Positions 8,874 through 16,935 of a DNA stretch of 48,242 nucleotides are shown one piece after another (position 1 is the first letter of the stretch; every line of letters starts with the position of its first letter). The notes beneath the pieces were generated by a model that saw only the letters and a list, made by a program, of their open reading frames with translations, ran no database searches and was not told the DNA's origin. A program made the position numbers and the translations under genes. The stretch is taken from the NCBI GenBank assembly GCA_021803085.1, contig JAJZMD010000103.1, positions 1 through 48,242 of the forward strand, written 5' to 3'. The DNA comes from Actinomycetes bacterium (GTDB lineage Bacteria; Actinomycetota; Acidimicrobiia; Acidimicrobiales; RAAP-2).

Positions 8874-9818
8874 ATGCTCGGACGACGGCGAACGTGTGAC
8901 CCACCGGCGTCCGGCGATCGGACCACGAGTCCGGGCGCGACGGGCCCCTCCTCGCGCAGATGGGGGCAGGCCGACCACCCCTACACCGGCGGAACGGCAG
9001 TGCTCGCCACGAAACACGACAAGCTTCCTCTCATCGCTCCACCGTTGGAAGCGGCCGTCGGGCTGCGGGTCGAAGCAGTCGCCGTCGACACCGATGCTCT
9101 CGGCACCTTCACCGGCGACATCCTCCGTCAGGGGTCGCCACTCGACACCGCCATCGCCAAGGCACGCCTCGGGATGAACGCCGCCGGCCGCCCCCTTGGC
9201 CTGGCCTCCGAGGGAAGCATCGGTCCCGATCCCAGCATGCCGTTGGTCCACTCCGACCGCGAGATCGTCGTCCTCGTGGACGACAAGAACGGGATCGTCG
9301 TGTGGGAGAGCCATTCGAGCTGGGACGTTGTCGCCAGCTCGACGAGCGTTGGCCCCGATGAGGACCTCGGATCGTTCCTCTATCAGGCACGTTTCCCCGG
9401 CCACCTCCTGATCGTCCGGCCGAACTGTGGAGCGTTGCACCCGATCCACAAGGGGATCGCCTCCCTCGCACATCTGACGGCCGCCGTCGCCGAGTGCGCT
9501 GCCGCCGCCACCGACGGCTCGGCCCGTGTCGAGACCGATCTGCGAGCCCACGCCTGCCCCTCGCGCCGCGCCGTCATCGCGGTCGCCGCCGAACGTCTTG
9601 CCAATCGGGTCGCCGCCCGCTGCCCTGCCTGCGGCGCACCAGGATGGGGACGCATCGATGTCCTCCGCGGCGTTCCCTGCGCCTGGTGCGGCACGGAGGT
9701 ACCACGCCCGCGAGCAGAGATCGACGGCTGCGTCGACTGCGAGCACCGCCGGACGCGCTCCATCGTCTCCGCCGAAGTTCGCGCTGACCCCGGCGAATGC
9801 CCCTACTGCAATCCATAG
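8874..9818 (+). CDS. DUF6671-family protein with C-terminal zinc-ribbon cysteines
   Basis: A 314-residue protein of unknown function. The conserved part begins near residue 40 with GGTAVLATKHDK and includes VDTDALGTFTGDI, KARLGMNAAGRPLGLASEGS and VFVDDKNGI-like segments, which I recall from DUF6671. The last 90 residues contain four cysteine pairs (CPAC, CAWC, CVDC, CPYC) that look like two zinc ribbons, suggesting nucleic-acid or protein contact. The start is set by TAGGAT 6 bases upstream. It follows the winged-helix gene in the same direction with a 117-base gap that carries operator-like motifs. Confidence 0.65.
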   Translation: MLGRRRTCDPPASGDRTTSPGATGPSSRRWGQADHPYTGGTAVLATKHDKLPLIAPPLEAAVGLRVEAVAVDTDALGTFTGDILRQGSPLDTAIAKARLGMNAAGRPLGLASEGSIGPDPSMPLVHSDREIVVLVDDKNGIVVWESHSSWDVVASSTSVGPDEDLGSFLYQARFPGHLLIVRPNCGALHPIHKGIASLAHLTAAVAECAAAATDGSARVETDLRAHACPSRRAVIAVAAERLANRVAARCPACGAPGWGRIDVLRGVPCAWCGTEVPRPRAEIDGCVDCEHRRTRSIVSAEVRADPGECPYCNP

Positions 9819-9874
9819 GGGGAGAAGGAGAGCAGGCAACGCTGCGATGTCCATGGCCGACCTCCGCCAAGGGT

Positions 9875-9894
9875 AGGGCGCACCGGCGCGCCCT
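9875..9894 (+). terminator. Hairpin downstream of the DUF6671 gene
   Basis: AGGGCGC (9875-9881) pairs with GCGCCCT (9888-9894) across a 6-base loop, 57 bases after the stop codon. There is no T-run, so termination is only plausible. Confidence 0.35.
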
Positions 9895-10266
9895 GAAGGA
9901 GTCTGGCGTCACGATGTGAGCTGGAGGGCGGCAGCGGCGAGATGACAGCACGACATCCTCGCGGTTGAACATCACGGGGCACAGCCTCGACGCTCACCGG
10001 CTACCGCTCAGCGCGCACCAGCGCGCACCCACCTCGTTCCCCGGCCGACGCCGTTGTCTTACAACGCAGGGGGGGTGATGTGCTTGTACAACGAAAAGGT
10101 GGTGACACGGTGTGCTTGTACAAAAACACAGCTGGTGACGCGGTGTGCTTGTACAACGAAAAGGTGATGGCGCGGTGTGCTTGTTGCGGGCGAACCCGGT
10201 CGTCTCTACGCTTGCGGTCGTCAAGGCAACCGGCCAATCGGGCCGGATGGCTAAAAGGGGGGCGGC
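9895..10266. other. Intergenic region before the small secreted protein
   Basis: Apart from the tandem repeat at 10079-10190 I find no convincing gene. Short frames on both strands mostly translate the repeat itself. A TACGCT box near 10206 and AAGGGGGGCGG just before 10267 could serve the downstream gene. Confidence 0.4.
10079..10190. repeat. Tandem 32-33 bp repeats with a TTGTACAA palindrome
   Basis: Three full units (10079-10110, 10111-10143, 10144-10175) and a fourth partial one each start TGTGCTTGT. The first three contain the 8-base palindrome TTGTACAA. Units are contiguous, so there are no spacers. They end about 75 bases before the start of the secreted-protein gene. Confidence 0.85.
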
Positions 10267-10806
10267 ATGAGAGGTTTCCGGCACTTGGCCACCATCGCTG
10301 CGGTGGCATTTCCACTGTCGATCAGCGGGATGGTGCTGTCTTCAACGGACGCGGGTGCGTACGGCGCCGGTGCAGTAGCCCAGCTCACGATCTCGGGGAA
10401 CTGTGACAACCCGAGCTTCTCGCTGTGCGCTCCTGCGGCGAAAGGGGGCGTCGGCCTCGGTGGAATTTGGATTTGGATGGCGCTCTATCGGACAAGCGCG
10501 AGCACAACGACTGGCTCCGTCGACGGGACCTTGGCCCTGTGCACACACGGTCATGGCGCCAAGGGGGGGTCCTTTACATCGACCTGGACCGAGTACACAA
10601 CAATCCACGAAGCGCTCACAGCGCATGCGATTCCGATCCTGACAACAAGAGTCGCGGCCACACTCGGTGGGTACGGTTCGGGACCTGTGTACGACATCCT
10701 CCTGCCCGGCGTCGCGCCCATCCCGTTCGCGTTTCCTGCTGGGATGGGCCATTACGACTTCCACCCCGTGGCTGGCGTCAGCATTCAGATCCAGGTGGCG
10801 CCCTAG
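10267..10806 (+). CDS. Small secreted protein of unknown function
   Basis: A 179-residue protein with a signal peptide (positively charged start, hydrophobic IAAVAFPLSISGMVL, likely cleavage after DAGA near residue 32). The mature part is Gly/Thr/Ser-rich with three cysteines and alternating small and hydrophobic residues, suggesting a beta-rich extracellular domain. I do not recognise a family. ATG 10267 is preceded by AAGGGGGGCGG, a good ribosome-binding site. The tandem repeats upstream may be regulatory. Confidence 0.6.
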   Translation: MRGFRHLATIAAVAFPLSISGMVLSSTDAGAYGAGAVAQLTISGNCDNPSFSLCAPAAKGGVGLGGIWIWMALYRTSASTTTGSVDGTLALCTHGHGAKGGSFTSTWTEYTTIHEALTAHAIPILTTRVAATLGGYGSGPVYDILLPGVAPIPFAFPAGMGHYDFHPVAGVSIQIQVAP

Positions 10807-10943
10807 CGTCGAGTGGACGGGGGCAGAGCTCATCGCGTGCGCTGCCGGGGGCGACGTCTCCCATGTGACCGTGAGCGCCGATTACGGGCCCCTCCCCTTC
10901 GCTGTTTCACTCCGGAATCGCTGCACGGAATGGTCCGGAACAG

Positions 10944-11147
10944 GTGTACGAAAACCTCCGGCGCGCGCAGGTCGCGACCGGCGACGTTAGGTTCCGCGTC
11001 CGTGAGGCCGGCAAGGAGGGGTCGAGCAGGTGGGCCTTCATCTTCAAGCTTGCCGGCGGCAAAGTGCAGAGCTACGACCAGTTCAATGACACTGGGCTGG
11101 CCGAGGCCTTCCGCTCGATCGAGATCGGCATTCTGACTGGACCGTAG
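10944..11147 (+). pseudogene. C-terminal remnant of an NTF2-like/SnoaL-like protein
   Basis: A 67-residue frame from a GTG. Segments WAFIFKLAGGKVQSYDQFNDTGLAEAF match the last strands and helix of SnoaL/NTF2-like proteins. The same frame stays open upstream to about 10875, but the N-terminal half of the fold is missing. It is either a truncated gene or a very short paralogue. Confidence 0.4.
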
Positions 11148-11231
11148 GATTACGGCGCCCGCACTTCGCCGCACCTCACCCGCTGATGCCGCATTTCCCC
11201 AGTTCAGCGAGCCAGGAGGGGTTCGAACATA

Positions 11232-11525
11232 GTCCCATCACCTCCGGCCACCGACGCCTTGGTCGGCGAGCTTTTGAGCGAGAACGCCCTCTACCGCCTG
11301 CGCCAGGCCCAGGGGGTGCTGCGCCTGGCCGACCGCTACGGCGTGGAGCGTCTGGAGGCCAACTGCCGGCGGTCCCTCGAGGCCGGTGACCCCGACTACC
11401 GCACGGTGAAGGGGATCCTCGTTGCCGGCACCGAGCACGAGAGCACCCAGCTCGCCCTGCCCGGCATCGAGGTGCCGGCGTGGCTACGCGGCCCGCAGGC
11501 CTTCGGTGGCAAGGAGCGGTCGTGA
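11232..11525 (+). pseudogene. istA fragment (IS21-family transposase, C-terminal end)
   Basis: The frame encodes the C-terminal end of an IstA transposase: ENALYRLRQAQGVLRLADRYGVERLEANCRRSLEAGD and YRTVKGILVAGTE are typical. The DDE catalytic core is absent, so this is a remnant. Its TGA overlaps the GTG of the istB fragment, the native IS21 arrangement. Confidence 0.75.
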
Positions 11526-11779
11526 CGGCCACCCCCGAGCGCCAACTGGCCGGCGTGCTGCGCTCGTTGCATCTGACCGGGATGCTCGACACCTTGGAGA
11601 TCCGCCTGGCCGAGGCACGGAGCGGCAACCTCGGTCACGTCGAGTTCGTCCAGGTCCTCATGCAAGACGAGCTCGCCCGACGAGACGCGGCAGGAGTGCA
11701 GCGGCGCATCCGGGCCGCGGGCTTTCCGGCCGAGGCCACCAGTTCGCGAGAGGCGCAAATCCCCGACCATCTGCGGTGA
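11522..11779 (+). pseudogene. istB fragment (IS21 helper ATPase, N-terminal end)
   Basis: GTG 11522 begins ATPERQLAGVLRSLHLTGML and continues to DELARRDAAGVQRRIRAAGFP, the N-terminal helical region of IstB. After EAT the family sequence stops and an unrelated tail ends at 11779. The AAA+ domain with its Walker motifs is missing, so the protein cannot function as an ATPase. Confidence 0.75.
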
Positions 11780-11888
11780 GTGCCTCGGGCTCTGCGGAGA
11801 GATCCTCTCGGAACAGCTTCGAAAGTCCACGTCGAGTCGCAAGCCATGCGCCGGCCACCGCCCGTCTAACGAGATAGCCAGTACCGCG

Positions 11889-11904
11889 TCTATTGCGATA
11901 GACT
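11889..11904 (+). promoter_or_regulatory. hicAB promoter and operator
   Basis: TAGACT (11899-11904) lies 6 bases before GTG 11911. It overlaps the inverted repeat TCTAT (11889-11893) and ATAGA (11898-11902). HicB proteins with a DNA-binding domain repress their own operons through such palindromes. Confidence 0.55.
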
Positions 11905-11910
11905 GACCCG

Positions 11911-12111
11911 GTGACCGCCCGCGCAGTCACCTGCAGGCTGCGCGAGCACGGCTGCGAGCCGGTGCGCCAACGGGGCTCGCACCAGATCTGGCGCTGCGGC
12001 AACTGCCAGACGGTTGTGCCCCTCCACGCCGGCGACATCCCGGCCGGGACGCTGAGATCCATCGAGCGAGATCTTGAAGCTTGCCTCGGCCCGAGGTGGA
12101 TCACCAGATGA
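11911..12111 (+). CDS. hicA: HicA-type mRNA interferase toxin
   Basis: 66 residues, the usual size for HicA. The double-stranded-RNA-binding-like fold is visible: LREHGCEPVRQRGSHQIW contains the conserved GSH with catalytic His24, and VVPLHAGDIPAGTLRSIERD matches the HicA strand and C-terminal helix. An RCGNC segment adds a cysteine pair not typical of the family. GTG 11911 has no ribosome-binding site and follows a -10 box by 6 bases. The gene ends in an ATGA overlap with the antitoxin gene. Confidence 0.85.
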   Translation: MTARAVTCRLREHGCEPVRQRGSHQIWRCGNCQTVVPLHAGDIPAGTLRSIERDLEACLGPRWITR

Positions 12112-12557
12112 CCGACCACTCCACTAACGAGATGACGGAGAAGACCATGAAGACCTACACCGCCCGCCTGGAGCGGGAGAAGGACGGCCGCTGGACCGTC
12201 GAGCTCGCCGAAGAACCACGGGTCCACACCTGGGCCAAGACCGTCGACCAAGCCCTCGCCCGAGTCCGGGAAGCCGCCGCCCTGTGGTTCGACGCGAACG
12301 AGGACGACATCGAGGTCATCCCACAGCCGGTGCTGCCAAAGACCACCGGCAGGACGGTCGCCCAAGCTCGTCAGGCCCGCCAAGACGCCCGCAACGCGGA
12401 CCGTCGTGCCGTCGAGAAGAACAAGAAGGCCGCCGCCGCGCTCACCGCTCGCGGGATCAGCATGCGCGACGCCGCCGCGATCCTCGGCATCTCCCACCAG
12501 CGGGTCCACCAACTCCTCGCGCAACAGGAGACCCCGCCGCGGCGCAAGGCAGGCTGA
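12108..12557 (+). CDS. hicB: HicB-type antitoxin with C-terminal helix-turn-helix
   Basis: 149 residues from an ATG that overlaps the hicA stop (ATGA); ATG 12147 (MKTYTARLER) is an alternative start. The N-terminal half is the HicB fold: YTARLEREKDGRWTVELAE and a helix with DQALARVREAAALWF. The C-terminal half ends in a helix-turn-helix, RGISMRDAAAILGISHQRVHQLL, like sigma region 4. It would neutralise HicA and bind the palindrome overlapping the hicAB -10 box. Confidence 0.85.
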   Translation: MTDHSTNEMTEKTMKTYTARLEREKDGRWTVELAEEPRVHTWAKTVDQALARVREAAALWFDANEDDIEVIPQPVLPKTTGRTVAQARQARQDARNADRRAVEKNKKAAAALTARGISMRDAAAILGISHQRVHQLLAQQETPPRRKAG

Positions 12558-12631
12558 TAGCACCAACGGGTTCGGCCAACCCAAGGGTCGGCGCGCCCAC
12601 GTCACGGCGGACGCCTCTTCGGTTGCACCCG

Positions 12632-12901
12632 AAGACGGAGCGTGACCAGCTCCTCTTCGACCAGTTCGAAGAGACCTGGGCCGCCGACCCCGACGTCATC
12701 GACCAGGCCCGGACGAACACCCTGGAGAACTTCCGCCTGGTCTACGACCACCGCTTCTTGGACACCGTCGTCTCCCGCATGGACGAGAACGAGGCCATTT
12801 TCAAGCGGATCCTCGACGACCCCGAGTTCCGCCAGGTGCTCATGGACCTCTACGCCGGCCGGGTGTACCGACGGGCCCGGGAGCGAGCAACCGACGAGTA
12901 A
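12632..12901 (+). pseudogene. C-terminal fragment of a type I restriction HsdR subunit
   Basis: About 88 codons resemble the C-terminal end of type I restriction-enzyme R subunits: DQARTNTLENFRLVYD, SRMDENEAIFKRILDDPEF and LMDLYAGRVYRR. The nuclease and helicase domains are absent, as are hsdM and hsdS. No proper start exists, and the frame runs back through hicB in another phase. Confidence 0.65.
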
Positions 12902-12939
12902 TCGATGTGCTCCGAGGGCTGTGGAGCGATGCTGTCTGC

Positions 12940-13404
12940 ATGACTATCTCGTGTCCCCGCTCCGCCCTCACCTTCGAGAGCCAGGCCACGACGGCCACGC
13001 GCTGTCCTTCGTGCCGGAGGGTTGTGCACGTCTCCCGTGGGACCAGCTCCGCACGCTCCCGCTCGTCGCAGATGCCGCATCGGGTGGAGCAGGCCAACGA
13101 CGGCGGCGACCCTGGTGAAGGTGGTGGCGCCGTCGTCATCGTGGCGCTCGTCGCCTTCGGCGGCTGGCTTCTGTGGCAGTGGTGGCGGGGCCGACGGCCC
13201 CGGACGAACGAGACCGGCCTACCTGCGGAGCTCGCCACCGGGCCCTACACGTTTGCCAGGCCGACGCCCACGTTCGCCCACGACGGCGCCGCGGCCGAGC
13301 AGGCGCCGTCTGCTACAGCGGCCGAGCACGACGCCACATGGGCGCACACAGGGCCGTACAGCGCCACAGACCCGCAGGTCACGGAACCCACCGAGACGCA
13401 GTAG
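12940..13404 (+). CDS. Small membrane protein with an N-terminal zinc-finger-like motif
   Basis: 154 residues. Near the start, CP and CPSC...VVHVSRG look like a degenerate zinc ribbon. A single transmembrane helix (GGAVVIVALVAFGGWLLWQWW) is followed by RGRRPR and then a Thr/Ala/Pro-rich tail. Unknown function. The start is uncertain; GTG 12907 would add 11 residues. Confidence 0.45.
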   Translation: MTISCPRSALTFESQATTATRCPSCRRVVHVSRGTSSARSRSSQMPHRVEQANDGGDPGEGGGAVVIVALVAFGGWLLWQWWRGRRPRTNETGLPAELATGPYTFARPTPTFAHDGAAAEQAPSATAAEHDATWAHTGPYSATDPQVTEPTETQ

Positions 13405-13606
13405 CCACCCGGTCGGCCCTGACTGGCGGACCAGCTCCGGTGACCGGGAGCGGTCCCGCGATCACCTGCACGTTCTCGGTAGAGACCGCCGCCCGGTAGC
13501 TGCCTGCCTGCCACCACCACCGCCGGTCGCTGGAGCGAGCCCTGGCACCGCACTGTCCCACCCAGTCTCGCCGCGCGCCGCCCGGACGACCTGGCCCAAA
13601 ACCTCT

Positions 13607-13682
13607 TGGTGGGCGCTGCCGGGATCGAACCGACGACCTGCTCGTTGTAAGCGAGCTGCTCTGCCAACTGAGCTAAACGCCC
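13607..13682 (-). tRNA. tRNA-Val (anticodon TAC)
   Basis: A complete cloverleaf. The acceptor stem GGGCGTT pairs with AGCGCCC, the D-arm has TAGCTCAGTTGGCAGAGC, the 5-bp anticodon stem GCTCG/CGAGC encloses CTTACAA, and the T-arm has GTTCGATC. The anticodon (13647-13649) reads GUA codons. The 3' CCA is encoded at 13607-13609. It borders the accessory region on its right side. Confidence 0.93.
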
Positions 13683-13796
13683 GATGTGCCGCAAGGCATG
13701 CGACATCGGTGCAACCCGGCGCACGCGCCGCGCAGCGTCCAATTGTGGGTCCGCACCTGCTCGGCTCGCAATACCGGCGGACAGGACCTCTTTCAG

Positions 13797-14552
13797 TCAC
13801 AGCTCAGCTGCAGACAGCTGGGCGAGCAACGAGGCGGTCGCCGCGGCGATCGGTCTTCGCGGCGAGCGGTCCCGGACTACGAGGTCGAGACCGTCCCGTT
13901 CGGCAACGACTGCCCCCGCCTCGGTGCAGACGAGCATCGCTGCCACGTAATCCCAGACCGACAGCGCAGAGCGTCCCGCGATGCGGTAAGCGTCGAGCAC
14001 GCCTTCGGCCACTGCGCACATGTCCAACGAGGCGGCCCCGAGCGCGCGGAACTGCGCCCACCCGGGGTACGCACGCGGAAAGCCGGAGATGCCCACCACC
14101 GCATCGGACAGCTCGTTGGTCGTCGCCGGGTGGAGGGGGACTGCGTCACGGAACGCCCCTCCGCCACGCACGGCGTGGTAGCGGGCTCCCGACACCTGGT
14201 GGACGACGACGCCGGCGAGCGCGCCTGCCTCGTCGAGAACGCAGAGGCTCGTGGCGTACCACGGGATCCCGAGCGCGGCGTTCGTCGATCCGTCGACCGG
14301 ATCCACGACCACGAGGAGCTCCGACTCGGGTCCGGAACGGCCCGACTCCTCCGACAGGACCCCCAGACCCTCGCCGTGGAGCACCGCGCACAGCGCAGCG
14401 TCGGCCACGACGTCGAAGGCGTACTGCCCTGGCCGCGTGCCCGGCCGTCGGCGGTCGACGGGGTCGATCCCGTCGAGCGCTGCGCGCACGGCCCGAGCCC
14501 CTTCCAAGAGCACCGGGAAGAGCTCGTCGGGTTCTCTCGGTCCTCTGCCCAC
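13797..14552 (-). CDS. Inositol monophosphatase-family phosphatase
   Basis: A 251-residue member of the Mg/Li-dependent sugar-phosphatase family. The metal-binding motifs are GVLSEES (first Glu), VVDPVDGSTN (second motif) and SVWDYVAAMLVCTEAGAVV (third motif). Members dephosphorylate myo-inositol 1-phosphate, histidinol phosphate or fructose 1,6-bisphosphate; the sequence does not decide between these. I chose GTG 14552 because TAGTCT (14561-14566, minus strand) lies 8 bases upstream and 251 residues is the normal length. The frame stays open to 14705 but is low-complexity there. Confidence 0.85.
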   Translation of the reverse strand: MGRGPREPDELFPVLLEGARAVRAALDGIDPVDRRRPGTRPGQYAFDVVADAALCAVLHGEGLGVLSEESGRSGPESELLVVVDPVDGSTNAALGIPWYATSLCVLDEAGALAGVVVHQVSGARYHAVRGGGAFRDAVPLHPATTNELSDAVVGISGFPRAYPGWAQFRALGAASLDMCAVAEGVLDAYRIAGRSALSVWDYVAAMLVCTEAGAVVAERDGLDLVVRDRSPRRPIAAATASLLAQLSAAEL

Positions 14553-14566
14553 GGCCCGGCAGACTA
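14553..14566 (-). promoter_or_regulatory. Leaderless -10 box of the phosphatase gene
   Basis: TAGTCT at 14561-14566 on the minus strand lies 8 bases before GTG 14552. Confidence 0.5.
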
Positions 14567-14580
14567 CCGGCGGGGTCGCA

Positions 14581-14620
14581 CCCGGCCCGTTGCACGACGG
14601 CCCGGCCCGTTGCACGACGG
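14581..14620. repeat. Two tandem copies of a 20-bp unit
   Basis: A 20-base unit starting CCCGGCCCGTTGC is present at 14581-14600 and exactly again at 14601-14620. It lies in the -35 region of the phosphatase gene, so it may bind a regulator. Confidence 0.85.
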
Positions 14621-14709
14621 CCCCGCTCCCACGAAGGTCGCGACCGCTGGCACGGAGGTCGCGCCCGCTCGACGCCGCACCGACGCATGACCGCCCTCCG
14701 CCCACCCCG

Positions 14710-14715
14710 TAATCT
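14710..14715 (+). promoter_or_regulatory. Possible -10 box (TAATCT)
   Basis: TAATCT lies 10 bases before GTG 14726. The spacing is slightly longer than at the other leaderless starts here. Confidence 0.35.
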
Positions 14716-14725
14716 CGTACTTACT

Positions 14726-15283
14726 GTGGCTGCTATCGATGTCGCCGGCTACGTCGCCGACCTGAAGGACCACTCCGTCGACCACGGGTTCCACGTCCAC
14801 GACGAGCGCCATTTCGTCGAGACGTACTCCCTGCGACAGGTCTGGGAAGTCGACCTCCACCCCGAGGAGGGTTGCGGGGGGCCGCTGGACCTGCACCTCG
14901 CGCTCGAGGTCGACCCCCGCGTGCTGCTCTCCTTCGAGGACGTCGTCATGGAGCTCTCGGACGACGAGGAGCCTCCCGACGACTTCCACTTCCCGTTGAC
15001 GTTCACGTGGGCCCTCCCCCCTCTTCCGCACGGGCCCGACCTCCTCCGGCTCGCCATCGACCTCGCCGGCATCGGCGGCATCGAGCTGCCCCTCGAGGTA
15101 TCAGCCATCGACTCGTTCGCTTCAGCGACCGACGGCCCCGAGCGCCGGCTCAACATCGTCGCCAGGCACCCGGTCTCCCTCGCCAGGGTTCTCGGGGGCG
15201 AAGAGCTGCTCTGCGACGTCTTCGATCGGTGCCTCGCGGTGAGCCGCTTCCTCCTCGAAGCTGCCGAGACCTGGCTGGGGTGA
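14726..15283 (+). CDS. Conserved-looking acidic protein of unknown function
   Basis: About 185 residues from GTG 14726, or 198 from ATG 14687. It is acidic and shows no signal peptide or membrane helix. It reads as an alternating alpha/beta protein with DVAGYVADLKDHSVDHGFHV, VWEVDLHPEEG and LALEVDPRVLLSFEDVV. I do not recognise the family. It is followed after one base by the lipoprotein gene, so the two are likely co-transcribed. Confidence 0.55.
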   Translation: MAAIDVAGYVADLKDHSVDHGFHVHDERHFVETYSLRQVWEVDLHPEEGCGGPLDLHLALEVDPRVLLSFEDVVMELSDDEEPPDDFHFPLTFTWALPPLPHGPDLLRLAIDLAGIGGIELPLEVSAIDSFASATDGPERRLNIVARHPVSLARVLGGEELLCDVFDRCLAVSRFLLEAAETWLG

Positions 15284-15284
15284 C

Positions 15285-15740
15285 GTGGACGCGCCGGCGA
15301 CCCGCGCTCGCCGGCCACGTGCCGCGCGCATCCCAGTCCTGGCAGTTGCGTTGGCCGCCGGTCCGGCATTGCTCCTGGGCGGGTGCTCGAACGGCGGCGC
15401 CGCGCTCGCTCAGGCTGCCTGTGTCCATATCTACGACTCGATCCACCTCTACACGGAAGCCGAGCATGCGACGTCCGCGGCAGCCGTCCGTGCCGAGGTC
15501 GACCGAGCGACGAGCGAGCTCAACCAGGCGCTTCCACTGGCGGCCCGGGCAAACTCCGCCGACGCGGCGTTCAACCCCCTCATGACCACGCTCCAGGAGG
15601 CAGGACGAACGGCCGAGTCCAACCTGATCACAGCGTTACGCGCGCAGTGCGAGGCGGCGAACAACCCAACATCGCAGTCCCCGGTCCCTGGTCCGACGAC
15701 AGCGGGCACACTGCCTGCAAATGCGGGCTCCTCGGGCTGA
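15285..15740 (+). CDS. Small lipoprotein of unknown function
   Basis: 151 residues from GTG 15285, one base after the preceding stop. An Arg-rich start, a hydrophobic stretch and the lipobox LLGGC give a lipid-anchored protein. The mature part is Ala-rich and helical (AEVDRATSELNQALPLAARA), ending in a Pro/Thr/Ser tail. No domain is recognised. It is probably exported together with a function supplied by the gene before it. Confidence 0.6.
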   Translation: MDAPATRARRPRAARIPVLAVALAAGPALLLGGCSNGGAALAQAACVHIYDSIHLYTEAEHATSAAAVRAEVDRATSELNQALPLAARANSADAAFNPLMTTLQEAGRTAESNLITALRAQCEAANNPTSQSPVPGPTTAGTLPANAGSSG

Positions 15741-15967
15741 TCAGAAGGCGCGCCTCCGGCCGACGATCACGTGCCGGCGCCCCTCCCGCGCCGGACGAGA
15801 AGGCAACTGAAGCTCCGAGATGGCAGACGGGGGCTGCAGCACTGACGGTTGTCCGTCGGCCGCAGCCATCCGGACGGCAGTGACAGGAAGGGGCAGGCGG
15901 CGACAGGCGGCGACAGGCAGCCACAGACAACGACGCGAGAGACGCGGCGTGCGTCGATATGGTGGCC

Positions 15968-16129
15968 GTGAACCCAGGAGGTGGGGAGGTGGGCGCAGAG
16001 GCCGGTCGGGAAAGCGGCTCCCGGCGTCCTGCCGAAAAACAAGCCCGGCGTCCTGCCGCGGAAGCAAACGAAGCAGAGAGAGCAGAGGAGCAACCCTGGA
16101 AGAGCGGCGCACCGGAAGCTCGGGGGTGA
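15968..16129 (+). CDS. Possible short upstream reading frame before the CHAP gene
   Basis: GTG 15968 lies 4 bases after TATGGT (15958-15963). The frame encodes 53 Glu/Ala/Arg-rich residues. Its TGA overlaps GTG 16126 in the frame of the CHAP protein, an arrangement expected for translational coupling. There is no homology evidence. Confidence 0.3.
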   Translation: MNPGGGEVGAEAGRESGSRRPAEKQARRPAAEANEAERAEEQPWKSGAPEARG

Positions 16130-16932
16130 AGGGCACCGCTCCGGGGACGGGACCGGCGGTGCGGGCCGCGGAACCTCTCGATCGGGCGGGTCGCGGCTCC
16201 CCGCGGCCCCCGACCCCCTCGGCTCGGCGTCGCCGGAGATCAGCACGCCGTCGCTCCGTCCTGCTGATGCGCCGCAGGCGCCGTCGCGCCGTGACGCTGA
16301 CGTTCGTCACTGCCGTCCTCGTCCTCGGGGTCGTCGCCGTCTCGCTCTCGGGATCGAACGGGTCCGCCCTCCCTCCCCTCCCGTCGACACCGTTCCGCGC
16401 GCGCATCGTGACGATCGCCGAGTCCCAGCTCGGGTACCGGACCGATCCAACCCGCTCCTACTGCAACAAGTACACCGCGTTCTGGCATGCGGGCACAGCC
16501 ACAGGGTGCGGCCACGGCCTGCGCAGCGAGGAGTGGTGCTCTGATTTCGCGGCGTGGGTGTGGCGGCGAGCGGGCGCGCAGTTCTCCTACGGGTACGGCC
16601 CGGCGGACGTCAACGCCGCGTCGGCGAGCTTCTACCTGTGGGCCGTCGGCCACGGCACGTGGCATCCGGCTGCGAGCGGCTACACGCCCCGGCCGGGCGA
16701 CGTGGCCGTCTACGGCCTCGATCCCACAGGAACCGCGGCGGCACACGTTGCGATCGTGACCTACGACGCGCCAGGGGCCCGCGGGCCCGACGTGGTGAAC
16801 GGCGACGGGGACCGCACCGGGTTCAGCGTCGTCGAGACCGGCACCGACCAGTACACGGCGGACATCCCGGGAACGCGCGCACCCCTCTCGGGCTTCGCGT
16901 CACCGATCCCGCCCGCCCCCTCCGCCACGTAG
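16126..16932 (+). CDS. Membrane-anchored CHAP-domain peptidoglycan amidase
   Basis: 268 residues if started at GTG 16126; ATG 16267 would give 221. A strongly basic run of Arg residues precedes a single hydrophobic helix (AVTLTFVTAVLVLGVVAVSLS). The CHAP domain has the catalytic Cys in EEWCSDFAAWVWRRAG, His in AAHVAIVTYD and an Asn/Asp in DVVNGDGDR. CHAP enzymes are NlpC/P60-like hydrolases that cut peptidoglycan cross-links, here most likely on the outer face of the membrane. Confidence 0.75.
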   Translation: MKGTAPGTGPAVRAAEPLDRAGRGSPRPPTPSARRRRRSARRRSVLLMRRRRRRAVTLTFVTAVLVLGVVAVSLSGSNGSALPPLPSTPFRARIVTIAESQLGYRTDPTRSYCNKYTAFWHAGTATGCGHGLRSEEWCSDFAAWVWRRAGAQFSYGYGPADVNAASASFYLWAVGHGTWHPAASGYTPRPGDVAVYGLDPTGTAAAHVAIVTYDAPGARGPDVVNGDGDRTGFSVVETGTDQYTADIPGTRAPLSGFASPIPPAPSAT

Positions 16933-16935
16933 GGC

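Larger units (their letters stand above)
11232..11779 (+). mobile_element. IS21-family remnant
   Basis: This is the junction of istA and istB, with both genes truncated on their outer sides. I see no terminal inverted repeats around it. Confidence 0.7.

Noticed and set aside
10079..10190. CRISPR array
   Set aside because: The units are contiguous with no spacers, and no cas gene is present.
11196..11235. Possible tRNA-like T-arm (GGGGTTCGAAC)
   Set aside because: No matching acceptor or anticodon stem around it.
13022..14690. Long Arg/Pro-rich plus-strand frames over the tRNA and phosphatase gene
   Set aside because: They run through the tRNA and opposite a clear phosphatase gene; composition is that of a shadow frame.
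14686..15283. A 753-codon frame beginning at 13022 as the start of this gene
   Set aside because: Upstream of about 14687 the frame is low-complexity and crosses the divergent phosphatase gene.
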